A stretch of 31,779 nucleotides of DNA from an uncultured Bacillota bacterium (lineage in GTDB: Bacteria; Bacillota_I; Bacilli_A; RFN20; CAG-449): assembly GCA_902493275.1 (NCBI GenBank), contig CABUOQ010000023.1, positions 1-31,779 of the forward strand, written 5' to 3'. Below are positions 15,238 to 22,346 of this stretch, in pieces. The position numbers and the translations under genes were made by a program. Within the stretch, counting starts at the first letter, position 1, and each line of letters starts with the position of its first letter. The notes beneath the pieces are model-generated. The model was given only the letters and a program-made list of their open reading frames with translations. It did not search any database and was not told where the DNA came from.

Positions 15238-16371
15238 TTATTTCTCCTCAATAGTTTCAGATTCTTGATTATCCACATAGGATGTATCATAAATTCTTTC
15301 TTCTGTTTCTCCATCAAAGACAAATATTTTGTTTGGTTTAACACTAAATCTTATCTTTTCTTGATTTTCAGAAACTACTGAAGAATCAGAAATAATGGAT
15401 CTAATTATTGCGTTATCGGAATTTGGATGAGTTGATACAATTGATGAATCACGTCCCATGACTTCAACGCTTCTGACATAGCAAGTTAGAGGTCCGTTTT
15501 CATCAATGATAAATCCTTCAGGTCTAATTGCCGCATATACATCTCGGCTTTCTTTGTTTCCATCTTTAGGTTCAAAATTCATTATCTTATCTTCACCAAT
15601 ATAAAGAGCACCATCTCTTAATTCGCCATGGAAAACGTTAATTGGAGGGGTTCCTAAGAATTTAGATACGAACAAATTCTTTGGATCATCATAAACTTTT
15701 TGAGGAACATCAACTTGTTGAACAATACCTTTTTTCATAACAACAATATAATCTGATATACTCATTGCTTCTTCTTGGTCATGGGTAACAAATATTGTAG
15801 TAACTTTAGTTTCTCTTTGAATTCTTCTAATTTCTTCTCTTGTTTGTAAACGAAGACGTGCATCTAAGTTAGATAAAGGTTCATCTAATAATAAGACTTT
15901 TGGACTTTTAACTAACGCTCTTGCAATAGCAACACGTTGTTGTTGACCACCAGATAATTCACTAGGTTTACGTTCTAATAAATCATCAATTTGAACCAAT
16001 TTTGCAACTTCTAATGTTTTCTTTAAAGATTCTTTTTTATCCATTTTTTGATTTTGTAAAGGGAACAAAATGTTTTGTTTAACTGTCATATGTGGATAAA
16101 GAGCATAGTTTTGGAAGACCAATCCAACACCACGTTTTTCAGGAGATACGGTTGTTACATCTGTGTCTCCGAAATAAATTTTCCCTGATGTAGGTTTTAA
16201 TAAACCACTTAACATAAATAAAGTAGTTGATTTACCACAACCAGATGGTCCAAGCAAGCCGATAAGTTTTCCATCAGGAATTTCATAAGTAAAGTTATTA
16301 ACAGCAATAACTTCTTCGGCATTTTTCTTGTTTGGGAAAATCTTAGTTAACTTGTCTAATAAAACTTTCAT
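15238..16371 (-). CDS. ABC importer ATPase, MsmX/UgpC/MalK type
   Basis: A 377-aa ATPase energising the importer. Walker A is GPSGCGKST (41-49), the Q-loop VFQNYALYPHMTV, the signature LSGGQQQR (139-146), Walker B VLLLDEP (159-165), the D-loop SNLD, and the switch histidine H197 in FVTHDQEEAM. The C-terminal third (about 235-350) is a TOBE domain as in MalK and UgpC (AAIRPEGF). A tail of acidic residues follows. The ATG has AGGAA 8 nt upstream. It is the first gene of the operon, which starts after the terminator at 16535-16554. Such ATPases often serve several CUT1 importers, but its position here ties it to this one. Confidence 0.95.
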   Translation of the reverse strand: MKVLLDKLTKIFPNKKNAEEVIAVNNFTYEIPDGKLIGLLGPSGCGKSTTLFMLSGLLKPTSGKIYFGDTDVTTVSPEKRGVGLVFQNYALYPHMTVKQNILFPLQNQKMDKKESLKKTLEVAKLVQIDDLLERKPSELSGGQQQRVAIARALVKSPKVLLLDEPLSNLDARLRLQTREEIRRIQRETKVTTIFVTHDQEEAMSISDYIVVMKKGIVQQVDVPQKVYDDPKNLFVSKFLGTPPINVFHGELRDGALYIGEDKIMNFEPKDGNKESRDVYAAIRPEGFIIDENGPLTCYVRSVEVMGRDSSIVSTHPNSDNAIIRSIISDSSVVSENQEKIRFSVKPNKIFVFDGETEERIYDTSYVDNQESETIEEK

Positions 16372-16534
16372 AAATTATTCCTAGTGCCAACAATCAATCC
16401 TTTGTTTTGCACTTTCCTTTCTTAAAATTACATTGGGGACTGAACTTATATGAACTAAATCATATAACCAAGTTTTTAGCAATTACTTGCTTTACGAAAT
16501 TTATTAATAACTTAATACTTAATAAAAATTAAAA
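16372..16534 (-). promoter_or_regulatory. Leader region of the nuclease/ABC operon
   Basis: This intergenic segment must hold the operon promoter, because a terminator precedes it. Candidates are weak: TTGCTA and TTTAGT with 17 bp between them, or a TATAAG hexamer. Two inverted repeats stand out: AGCAA-N4-TTGCT (16478-16491) and TATATG-N8-CATATA (16447-16466). They overlap the candidate promoter and could be operators. No riboswitch was recognised. Confidence 0.4.
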
Positions 16535-16554
16535 GAGACTTGTTAAAAAGTCTC
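16535..16554 (-). terminator. Terminator overlapping the end of the 8-TM gene
   Basis: GAGACTT (16554-16548) pairs with AAGTCTC (16541-16535) across a 6-nt loop on the minus strand, followed by TTTTAATTTTT. The stop codon of the upstream gene lies in the loop. It separates the 8-TM gene from the ABC operon. Confidence 0.75.
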
Positions 16555-17679
16555 AAATTCTGATGAAACTAAATTATCATCAGAAGCTAATTTTATATCA
16601 AATAATGGGAAGATAGTTAAAATAAATCCAGAAATACTAATTAAAGAAGCAAATAACACTATTCCACTCCCTAATGTGTATGTAAATTTTATATTTGGAT
16701 TCTCTGCTAATAGCGATGTTATTGTCTTGTTATTTGTAACTAAAGAATCAATAATTTGATTTTTAGAAAAAAGCATAATAGCTCCTGAAACAAATATCAT
16801 TGCTCCTGAAATAGTTTTAAGAACAATGCTCTTTCTAGTTTCTTTATCAAGTCTAAATAAAACACCTGAAGTAACACCTGCAATAATTAACATTATTGAA
16901 AGAGCTATTAAAGCATTAAATGATGGAACAATGCTGAAACTTTCAGAAGAAGCTTCTGGTGCTTGACCTAGAGGCAATCTATATGTTTTATTCATTTCAA
17001 TTATTTCATCTAATTTAGTTCCAAAATAAGTTCCTATACCCTTAAAAGTAATAGTAACAGATTCTGTCCATCTAACAGTACCATCACTATTTTTTAAAGT
17101 TCCACTGACGTATGAAGCATCTAAAGTATTTAATGTAGCCAATAAAACAAAAGCTAGAATTATAAGAGTAAAAGAGACAACAGGAACAACAATATTTAAT
17201 ATTTTAATTTTCCTCTTTCCCTTTTCTCCAGCAATTTTCAAGTAAGCAAAGTGATCTCTATTTAAAGTAATACTATGGAATAAAGTTATCGCGCAGGTAA
17301 TGCATGATACAACCATAGTAATATAATAAAGAACAACCAAATATTGATTACTTTTTCCGCTACTTGTAACTGGTTCATTAACAAATTTTAAGTAGGTAGC
17401 ATCTTTTGGTAATAGAATCATTAAAATAACTAACCCGATAAAACAAGCTGTCGCCAGTAGAGCTAAGATTGGACTTTTTTTGTCTTCTTCATCTTCCGAA
17501 TTAAAAGTAGATATTACTAGCAAAATACCCCCAGCAATTCCAAAGATGGCAATTCCCATTAACCAAGCCACACTAATGTTAACTTTGGTATCTAGGATAA
17601 GCAAAAAAACGACGGCAACAATAGCAGCTATGCTGCCACTGATGAGCGCCATTAACTTACGAATCTTTTTAATCTCCAT
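16543..17679 (-). CDS. Hypothetical membrane protein with about eight transmembrane helices
   Basis: A 378-aa protein I do not recognise. Hydrophobic segments are visible at about 8-30, 37-58, 72-90, 113-137, 160-186, 255-276, 288-306 and 333-360. A soluble loop of about 70 residues (186-254) separates helices 5 and 6, containing VTITFKGIGTYFGTKLDEI and a Ser/Pro-rich stretch. Small cytoplasmic patches are rich in Asp/Glu (NSEDEEDKK) and Lys/Arg (GEKGKRKIK). No enzymatic motif is seen. It has its own near-consensus promoter and a terminator at its stop codon, so it is monocistronic. It lies between the RDD cluster and the ABC operon, both on the same strand; whether it serves either is unknown. 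Confidence 0.7.
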   Translation of the reverse strand: MEIKKIRKLMALISGSIAAIVAVVFLLILDTKVNISVAWLMGIAIFGIAGGILLVISTFNSEDEEDKKSPILALLATACFIGLVILMILLPKDATYLKFVNEPVTSSGKSNQYLVVLYYITMVVSCITCAITLFHSITLNRDHFAYLKIAGEKGKRKIKILNIVVPVVSFTLIILAFVLLATLNTLDASYVSGTLKNSDGTVRWTESVTITFKGIGTYFGTKLDEIIEMNKTYRLPLGQAPEASSESFSIVPSFNALIALSIMLIIAGVTSGVLFRLDKETRKSIVLKTISGAMIFVSGAIMLFSKNQIIDSLVTNNKTITSLLAENPNIKFTYTLGSGIVLFASLISISGFILTIFPLFDIKLASDDNLVSSEFETF

Positions 17680-17704
17680 CTATTTTCTCCTATATATCAT
17701 ATAA

Positions 17705-17733
17705 ATTATAAAAAAGATTCTATTTTTTTTCAA
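17705..17733 (-). promoter_or_regulatory. Promoter of the 8-TM protein gene
   Basis: -35 TTGAAA (17733-17728), 17-bp spacer, -10 TATAAT (17710-17705). The hexamers match consensus at 11 of 12 positions. AGGAGAA lies upstream of the ATG at 17679. Confidence 0.82.
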
Positions 17734-17782
17734 CAGCCAAACAAAAACATTTATCTAATTTTAACAAAAATTTTAATTTGAC

Positions 17783-18553
17783 TTAATAAATACTTTTTTT
17801 GCTGTCAATAATTCTTTGTTCTTCACATTTTTTAGCGGTAATTTCCTCCACGCTATTGAAAAAATATGTCTCATCCATATCAACTGCATACGTTGAAGAT
17901 ATAACATTAGCAATACCAGCTCTATCTTTACCAAATAAGGTCATTAATAAATCACAAGCAAGGATTATAACCGCTAATAAAAATCCATATAATCCCCCAC
18001 TTAAATTAAAAACCATGAAAATAAATCCATAAACTGGCAATATTCTACTAACTAAAAATCTTCCAAATAAGAAACGAATAAATATTTGTCTTGGTCTAAC
18101 TTTTATACCTTGCTTATCAATTAAGCCAATTCTTAAACATTTCATTCCAATTGTTTGACCATTTTTAAAAATCATCGGTACGACAAATTCTAAGATAAAA
18201 TAGGTAATAAAAGCAGATATGGTTATCATTATTAAAGTCAATTGTGTCGATAAATCATAATAATAGCAGGCATCTTTATCTCTGTTAAAAGTTTCCCAAC
18301 CAGTTAAGCATTCTTCTTTAGTTGTATCGCAAAAATCATAAGTTCCGTTTTTAAGAATATAGATTCCATGCTCAATATATTTTTGCTCTAGTAATTCATA
18401 GTTTTTTTGATACCCTACAATATATGATACTAGCCAAAGAACACCGACAAATAAAGTTGCAAAAATAATTACATCGATTAAATAAGCTCCTGCTCTTCTA
18501 ATAAATGGAGCTTTTTTTGGATTATAGATTGATCTGTTATTCACCTTTTCCAT
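17783..18553 (-). CDS. RDD-family membrane protein (third of three)
   Basis: A 256-aa membrane protein. The RDD signature is RRAGAYLIDVIIF at about 19-31 (Arg and Asp of the first helix), and NGQTIGMKCLRIGLID, at about 130-145, precedes the third helix. There are four to five hydrophobic helices. A polar extracytoplasmic insert (about 50-98) holds cysteines in YDFCDTTKEECLTGWETF. RDD proteins are poorly understood; some are linked to Na+/H+ exchange or proposed transport. The gene overlaps the upstream RDD gene by 17 bp and is the last of three tandem paralogues, probably translationally coupled. Confidence 0.82.
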   Translation of the reverse strand: MEKVNNRSIYNPKKAPFIRRAGAYLIDVIIFATLFVGVLWLVSYIVGYQKNYELLEQKYIEHGIYILKNGTYDFCDTTKEECLTGWETFNRDKDACYYYDLSTQLTLIMITISAFITYFILEFVVPMIFKNGQTIGMKCLRIGLIDKQGIKVRPRQIFIRFLFGRFLVSRILPVYGFIFMVFNLSGGLYGFLLAVIILACDLLMTLFGKDRAGIANVISSTYAVDMDETYFFNSVEEITAKKCEEQRIIDSKKSIY

Positions 18554-19412
18554 TTTCTTGCTCCTTTAATTCACTTTTTTCAACTTCAATAAATATCAAT
18601 TCCTTTTCTGGAGTTTGATTATTATATCCCATTTTATCTGCTACCACTGTAGAACAAAGAAAATCAGATAATGACAATTTTTCTTTTGTAAAGAAAATCA
18701 TAAGAATAGATATTAATATAATCGCATAGCCAACATAAAAATACGTTGGAATAATCTCAAAGACTAAGAAAATTAAATAACGGAACATAATTTGTAATCT
18801 TGTTGCACTATCGCCACTTTTTTTAGATACAATCTGAAAGTGAAACGGCTTCATACCAATAGTGGCTCTATCATTAAATATTAACGCTGGCACTAAAAAA
18901 GTTACTGCTGAAGAAATTATAACACTAATATAGACTATCAATTTGTTATATGTTTCTAGTTGATTTCCAATTTTTTTTACATCTTCTCTTTGCCAAACAA
19001 TTTCGTTTGCAATTTTTAATGCCGATCTATAAAAGTCATTCATCTTTGAGGCATCACCAACGGGAATATATATATTGTTAACTGCATCATAAGAAAAAAC
19101 ATCAGAATTAGCTTTTAAATTATTGTATGTTTCTATGTCATCAAACTCATCAAAGAAATATGTGAGTTTATTATCGTAATCATCTTTAATATATCCCACG
19201 CCACTTTCATCTACTTCATATATATGAAAAGATATCATTTTGTCTTCATATTCTTTATTGACATTTGGATAAGAACTACAACCATTAAAAATTGGTATCA
19301 CAATGCAAAGCATCGCGACAATAAATAAAATAAATCCTATCAATAAGTCTAAGCATATCGCACCAAATCTACCAAATAATTTACTTTTACGATAAACATA
19401 TGTTTGTTTCAT
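18537..19412 (-). CDS. RDD-family membrane protein (second of three)
   Basis: A 291-aa RDD protein. Motifs are LFGRFGAICLDLLIGFILF (first helix with Arg and Asp), DRATIGMKPFHFQIVS before the next membrane segment, and a KEKLSLSDFLCSTVVADK tail that fits the RDD C-terminus. A large insert (about 40-150) between helices 1 and 2 is predicted outside the cell and is unlike the first and third paralogues in sequence. It overlaps the upstream gene by 4 bp (ATGA) and the downstream gene by 17 bp. Confidence 0.82.
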   Translation of the reverse strand: MKQTYVYRKSKLFGRFGAICLDLLIGFILFIVAMLCIVIPIFNGCSSYPNVNKEYEDKMISFHIYEVDESGVGYIKDDYDNKLTYFFDEFDDIETYNNLKANSDVFSYDAVNNIYIPVGDASKMNDFYRSALKIANEIVWQREDVKKIGNQLETYNKLIVYISVIISSAVTFLVPALIFNDRATIGMKPFHFQIVSKKSGDSATRLQIMFRYLIFLVFEIIPTYFYVGYAIILISILMIFFTKEKLSLSDFLCSTVVADKMGYNNQTPEKELIFIEVEKSELKEQENGKGE

Positions 19413-20278
19413 TCGCTAACCTCTTTTGTCTTTTCCAATAATATTGGCTCTACTTTATTTTTATCTAATACCATAGTCTGTGCAATAAAATCATGTACTG
19501 ATTGCTTATTTTTTGTCATAAATGTTATGATGCATGAAATAATTAAAGGTATGAAATATAAAAACATAGACATAATAACCTCAAAAATTGACAAGCACAA
19601 AAATCTTGTTAATACTTGCCATTTTTTTAATTCAAACTTATCATTTCTAATCGAAACAACTCTTAATTTAAATAATTTTTTACCTAGTGTTTCTCCAGAT
19701 TTAAAAATCATTGGGAACAATAAATATACAATCGCTAAAGAAATCGTTATACTTAATATCTGAGTCATATTAGAATAAAAATACATTTTATTATATGCCT
19801 TTTGAACTTCCTTATTTTGACTAAGAAAGTAATCTGCAGCGCGAGAAATTGCCTCATTAAAGAATGTTTGATATGTTGTACTTACATTTTTATCATCGAT
19901 GAAATCATAATTTAAAGATTCTTCGTTATATGAAAAAATAGTTGGATAATTTTTTTTGCTATCTTGATATTCTTTTTCTTTTTCTAAAGAATAGTTCATA
20001 TAAAAAGAAGAAATAGCGGCATCATATTTTTCTTTTTTATCATAGTCAAATTCATAAGAAATAGTTGTTACTTGATTATCTTTTTGTATATATAATCCTG
20101 TTGAAAGCAATCCTTCTGAAAACGTATTATAACTATTTTTATAATCGTTTGAGTTCAAAATTATCGGACTTCCAACTAGATAAAAAAGCGAAAAATATAA
20201 AATGAAAAAAACAAAACCATCCACTAAGGCAGCAATTATACGAGTAGTCATGCTAGGTTTCATATCAGAATATTTCAT
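19409..20278 (-). CDS. RDD-family membrane protein (first of three)
   Basis: A 289-aa RDD protein. TTRIIAALVDGFVFFILYF gives the first-helix Arg and Asp, SGETLGKKLFKLRVVS the conserved G.T.GKK motif, and TKNKQSVHDFIAQTMVLDK the C-terminal RDD signature. A polar insert of about 110 residues (about 40-155) lies between helices 1 and 2, probably extracytoplasmic and Tyr/Asn/Ser-rich. GGAG is 9 nt upstream of the ATG. It heads an overlapping three-gene operon with a divergent LysM gene 84 bp away. Confidence 0.83.
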   Translation of the reverse strand: MKYSDMKPSMTTRIIAALVDGFVFFILYFSLFYLVGSPIILNSNDYKNSYNTFSEGLLSTGLYIQKDNQVTTISYEFDYDKKEKYDAAISSFYMNYSLEKEKEYQDSKKNYPTIFSYNEESLNYDFIDDKNVSTTYQTFFNEAISRAADYFLSQNKEVQKAYNKMYFYSNMTQILSITISLAIVYLLFPMIFKSGETLGKKLFKLRVVSIRNDKFELKKWQVLTRFLCLSIFEVIMSMFLYFIPLIISCIITFMTKNKQSVHDFIAQTMVLDKNKVEPILLEKTKEVSE

Positions 20279-20294
20279 TTAAAATTAACTCCTA

Positions 20295-20323
20295 ATTACA
20301 TTAAATATATCATGAATTCATAA
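20295..20323 (-). promoter_or_regulatory. Candidate promoter of the RDD operon
   Basis: -35 TTATGA (20323-20318), 17-bp spacer, -10 TGTAAT (20300-20295), giving a very short leader. The match is moderate. On the plus strand the same 84-bp gap has TATAGT (20341-20346) as a possible -10 for the LysM gene. Confidence 0.4.
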
Positions 20324-20362
20324 AATTTAATAGTTTTTAATATAGTATTTTAGAGGTAACAT

Positions 20363-20986
20363 ATGCAAACATTAAAATATCGCCTAGTCGAAGAAGGTGA
20401 TACCTTCTCTTCCGTTTTAAAACAATACTCAATGAATGAAATAGATTTAAAAAGATTAAATCCTTTAATTCGTGGTAGCAATCTTATTATTGGTACATTG
20501 ATCTATATTTTTACTGAAGAAAATAAATCAAAAAAAATTATCAAAGATCAACTATACTATAATAATATCAAAGACATGAATATACTGTTACGTGAATATT
20601 ATGTTTCTTTAATATTCGATTATAACGACTCTTATCTTCTCGAACAGAAACTACTAAATTGCTATAATGTTTTATCTAAACAATTATTAGCAAAGAAAAA
20701 TGAACAGGATATTTTTGTTTCATTTTTAAATTCTCTACAAGTAAAAATGAACAATTTTATTAAGTCTTTAAAATCAAAAGAAGAAAAACAAATCAATACA
20801 AGTAAAGAAGAAATAAAAAAATGTATCAAAGATATTTCAACTTTCTTTATTCAAAACGATATTAATTTTTCTTCAAAAACAATTTCTAAAATCGTTGAAA
20901 ACCAACTACTAATTATCGCAAAAATAATTAATAATAATCTATATGATACTTGGTCCATTGTTGATGAATCAATATCATTGTATTAA
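20363..20986 (+). CDS. LysM-domain protein without signal peptide
   Basis: A 207-aa protein. Residues 3-50 fit a LysM fold: KYRLVEEGDTFSSVLKQYSM, then DLKRLNPLIRGSNLIIGTLIYIF, with the usual YxVxxGDTL..I-type strands and the LNP turn. LysM binds peptidoglycan or chitin N-acetylglucosamine, but there is no signal peptide or membrane segment, so the protein is predicted to be cytoplasmic or released otherwise, as spore-coat LysM proteins are. The remaining 150 residues are mostly helical, Lys/Asn-rich, with no family I recognise. GAGGT precedes the ATG. It is a single gene ending in a bidirectional terminator shared with tuf. Confidence 0.75.
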   Translation: MQTLKYRLVEEGDTFSSVLKQYSMNEIDLKRLNPLIRGSNLIIGTLIYIFTEENKSKKIIKDQLYYNNIKDMNILLREYYVSLIFDYNDSYLLEQKLLNCYNVLSKQLLAKKNEQDIFVSFLNSLQVKMNNFIKSLKSKEEKQINTSKEEIKKCIKDISTFFIQNDINFSSKTISKIVENQLLIIAKIINNNLYDTWSIVDESISLY

Positions 20987-21030
20987 AAAAAGAGGATAAT
21001 CTATGCCTCTTAGCATTTTCTCCTCTTTTT
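20985..21030. terminator. Bidirectional terminator between the LysM gene and tuf
   Basis: AAAAAAGAGGA (20985-20995) pairs with TCCTCTTTTT (21021-21030). The long stem has T runs on both sides, so it can end both the plus-strand LysM transcript and the minus-strand tuf transcript. Confidence 0.85.
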
Positions 21031-21047
21031 GAAAATCTTGACTTTTA

Positions 21048-22232
21048 TTACTTAATAATGTTGTTAACTGTACCAGCACCAACAGTACGTCCACCCTCAC
21101 GGATAGAGAACTTTGTACCTTGTTCAATTGCAACTGGGTGAATAAGTTCAACTGTTAATGTAACGTTATCACCTGGCATAACCATTTGAACATCAGCAGG
21201 TAATGTAATAACACCTGTAATATCAGTTGTACGGAAATAGAATTGTGGTCTGTAGTTTGTTAAGAAAGCAGTGTGACGTCCACCTTCTTCTTTTGTTAAA
21301 ACGTAAACAGATGCATCAAATTTTGTATGTGGTGTAACTGTTCCTGGTTTTACTAATACTTGTCCACGAACTACTTCATCACGGTTGACACCTCTTAATA
21401 AGATACCAACGTTATCACCAGCCATAGCTTGGTCTAATGTCTTACGGAACATTTCAATACCAGTAATAACTGTTTTCTTTGTATCTCTAATACCAACGAG
21501 TTCAACTTCGTCGCCTAATTTAGCTGTACCACGTTCAACTCTACCAGTAACAACTGTTCCACGACCTGTAATTGTAACAACGTCTTCAATTGCAAGTAAG
21601 AATGGTTTATCAGTTGCACGAACTGGATCAGGAATATATGAATCAACAGCATTCATTAATTCGATAATAGCTTCTTCAGCTTCAGCATCACCTTGGAGAG
21701 CTTTTAAAGCTGAACCACGGATGATTGGAGTATCATCTCCTGGGAATCCATATTCATTTAAGATATCACGGATTTCCATTTCAACGATGTCGATTAATTC
21801 TGGATCATCAACTTGATCGCATTTATTTAAAAATACAACAATGTATGGAACACCAACTTGACGAGCAAGTAAGATGTGTTCACGAGTTTGTGGCATAACA
21901 CCATCAGTAGCAGCAACAACAAGGATAGCGCCATCCATTTGTGCAGCACCGGTAATCATGTTCTTAACATAGTCAGCGTGGCCTGGGCAGTCAACGTGAG
22001 CATAGTGTCTTTTTTCTGTTTGATATTCAATGTGTGCAGTATTAATTGTAATACCACGAGCTTTTTCTTCTGGAGCAGCATCGATTTGATCGTAAGCTTT
22101 TTTCTCAGATAAGCCTCTCTTAGCTAAGACAGTTGTAATAGCAGCAGTTAAAGTTGTTTTACCATGGTCAACATGTCCAATGGTACCAATGTTTACGTGA
22201 GTTTTACTTCTGTCAAATTTTTCTTTTGCCAT
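21048..22232 (-). CDS. tuf: Elongation factor Tu
   Basis: A 394-aa GTPase delivering aminoacyl-tRNA to the ribosome. G1 is GHVDHGKT (19-26), followed by switch I RGITINTAHIEY, DCPGHADYVKN with NKCD, and the usual domains II and III (VVTGRVERGTAKLGDEVELVG; GGRTVGAGTVNNIIK at the C-terminus). The length and all hallmarks are normal. AGGAGG is upstream of the ATG. It is the last gene of the str operon and also has its own candidate promoter at 22271-22299, a common arrangement allowing higher EF-Tu output. Confidence 0.99.
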   Translation of the reverse strand: MAKEKFDRSKTHVNIGTIGHVDHGKTTLTAAITTVLAKRGLSEKKAYDQIDAAPEEKARGITINTAHIEYQTEKRHYAHVDCPGHADYVKNMITGAAQMDGAILVVAATDGVMPQTREHILLARQVGVPYIVVFLNKCDQVDDPELIDIVEMEIRDILNEYGFPGDDTPIIRGSALKALQGDAEAEEAIIELMNAVDSYIPDPVRATDKPFLLAIEDVVTITGRGTVVTGRVERGTAKLGDEVELVGIRDTKKTVITGIEMFRKTLDQAMAGDNVGILLRGVNRDEVVRGQVLVKPGTVTPHTKFDASVYVLTKEEGGRHTAFLTNYRPQFYFRTTDITGVITLPADVQMVMPGDNVTLTVELIHPVAIEQGTKFSIREGGRTVGAGTVNNIIK

Positions 22233-22270
22233 TGTTAAAATTCCTCCTATATTATTTTTTTAACATTTTT

Positions 22271-22299
22271 ATGTTATAGCAAATTTTTTATAAAATCAA
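22271..22299 (-). promoter_or_regulatory. Candidate internal promoter of tuf
   Basis: -35 TTGATT (22299-22294) with -10 TAACAT (17-bp spacer) or TATAAC (15-bp spacer) at 22278-22271 on the minus strand. The 114-bp fusA-tuf gap also has a weak AAGTAAA/TTTACTT palindrome (about 22306-22320) that may be a partial terminator. Confidence 0.5.
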
Positions 22300-22346
22300 C
22301 TACTCAAGTAAAATTTACTTAAGCAGTGATGATTTTAACTATTTTG

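Noticed and set aside
21385..22112. Open frames on the plus strand within tuf
   Set aside because: Antisense to highly conserved EF-Tu codons; no start signals.
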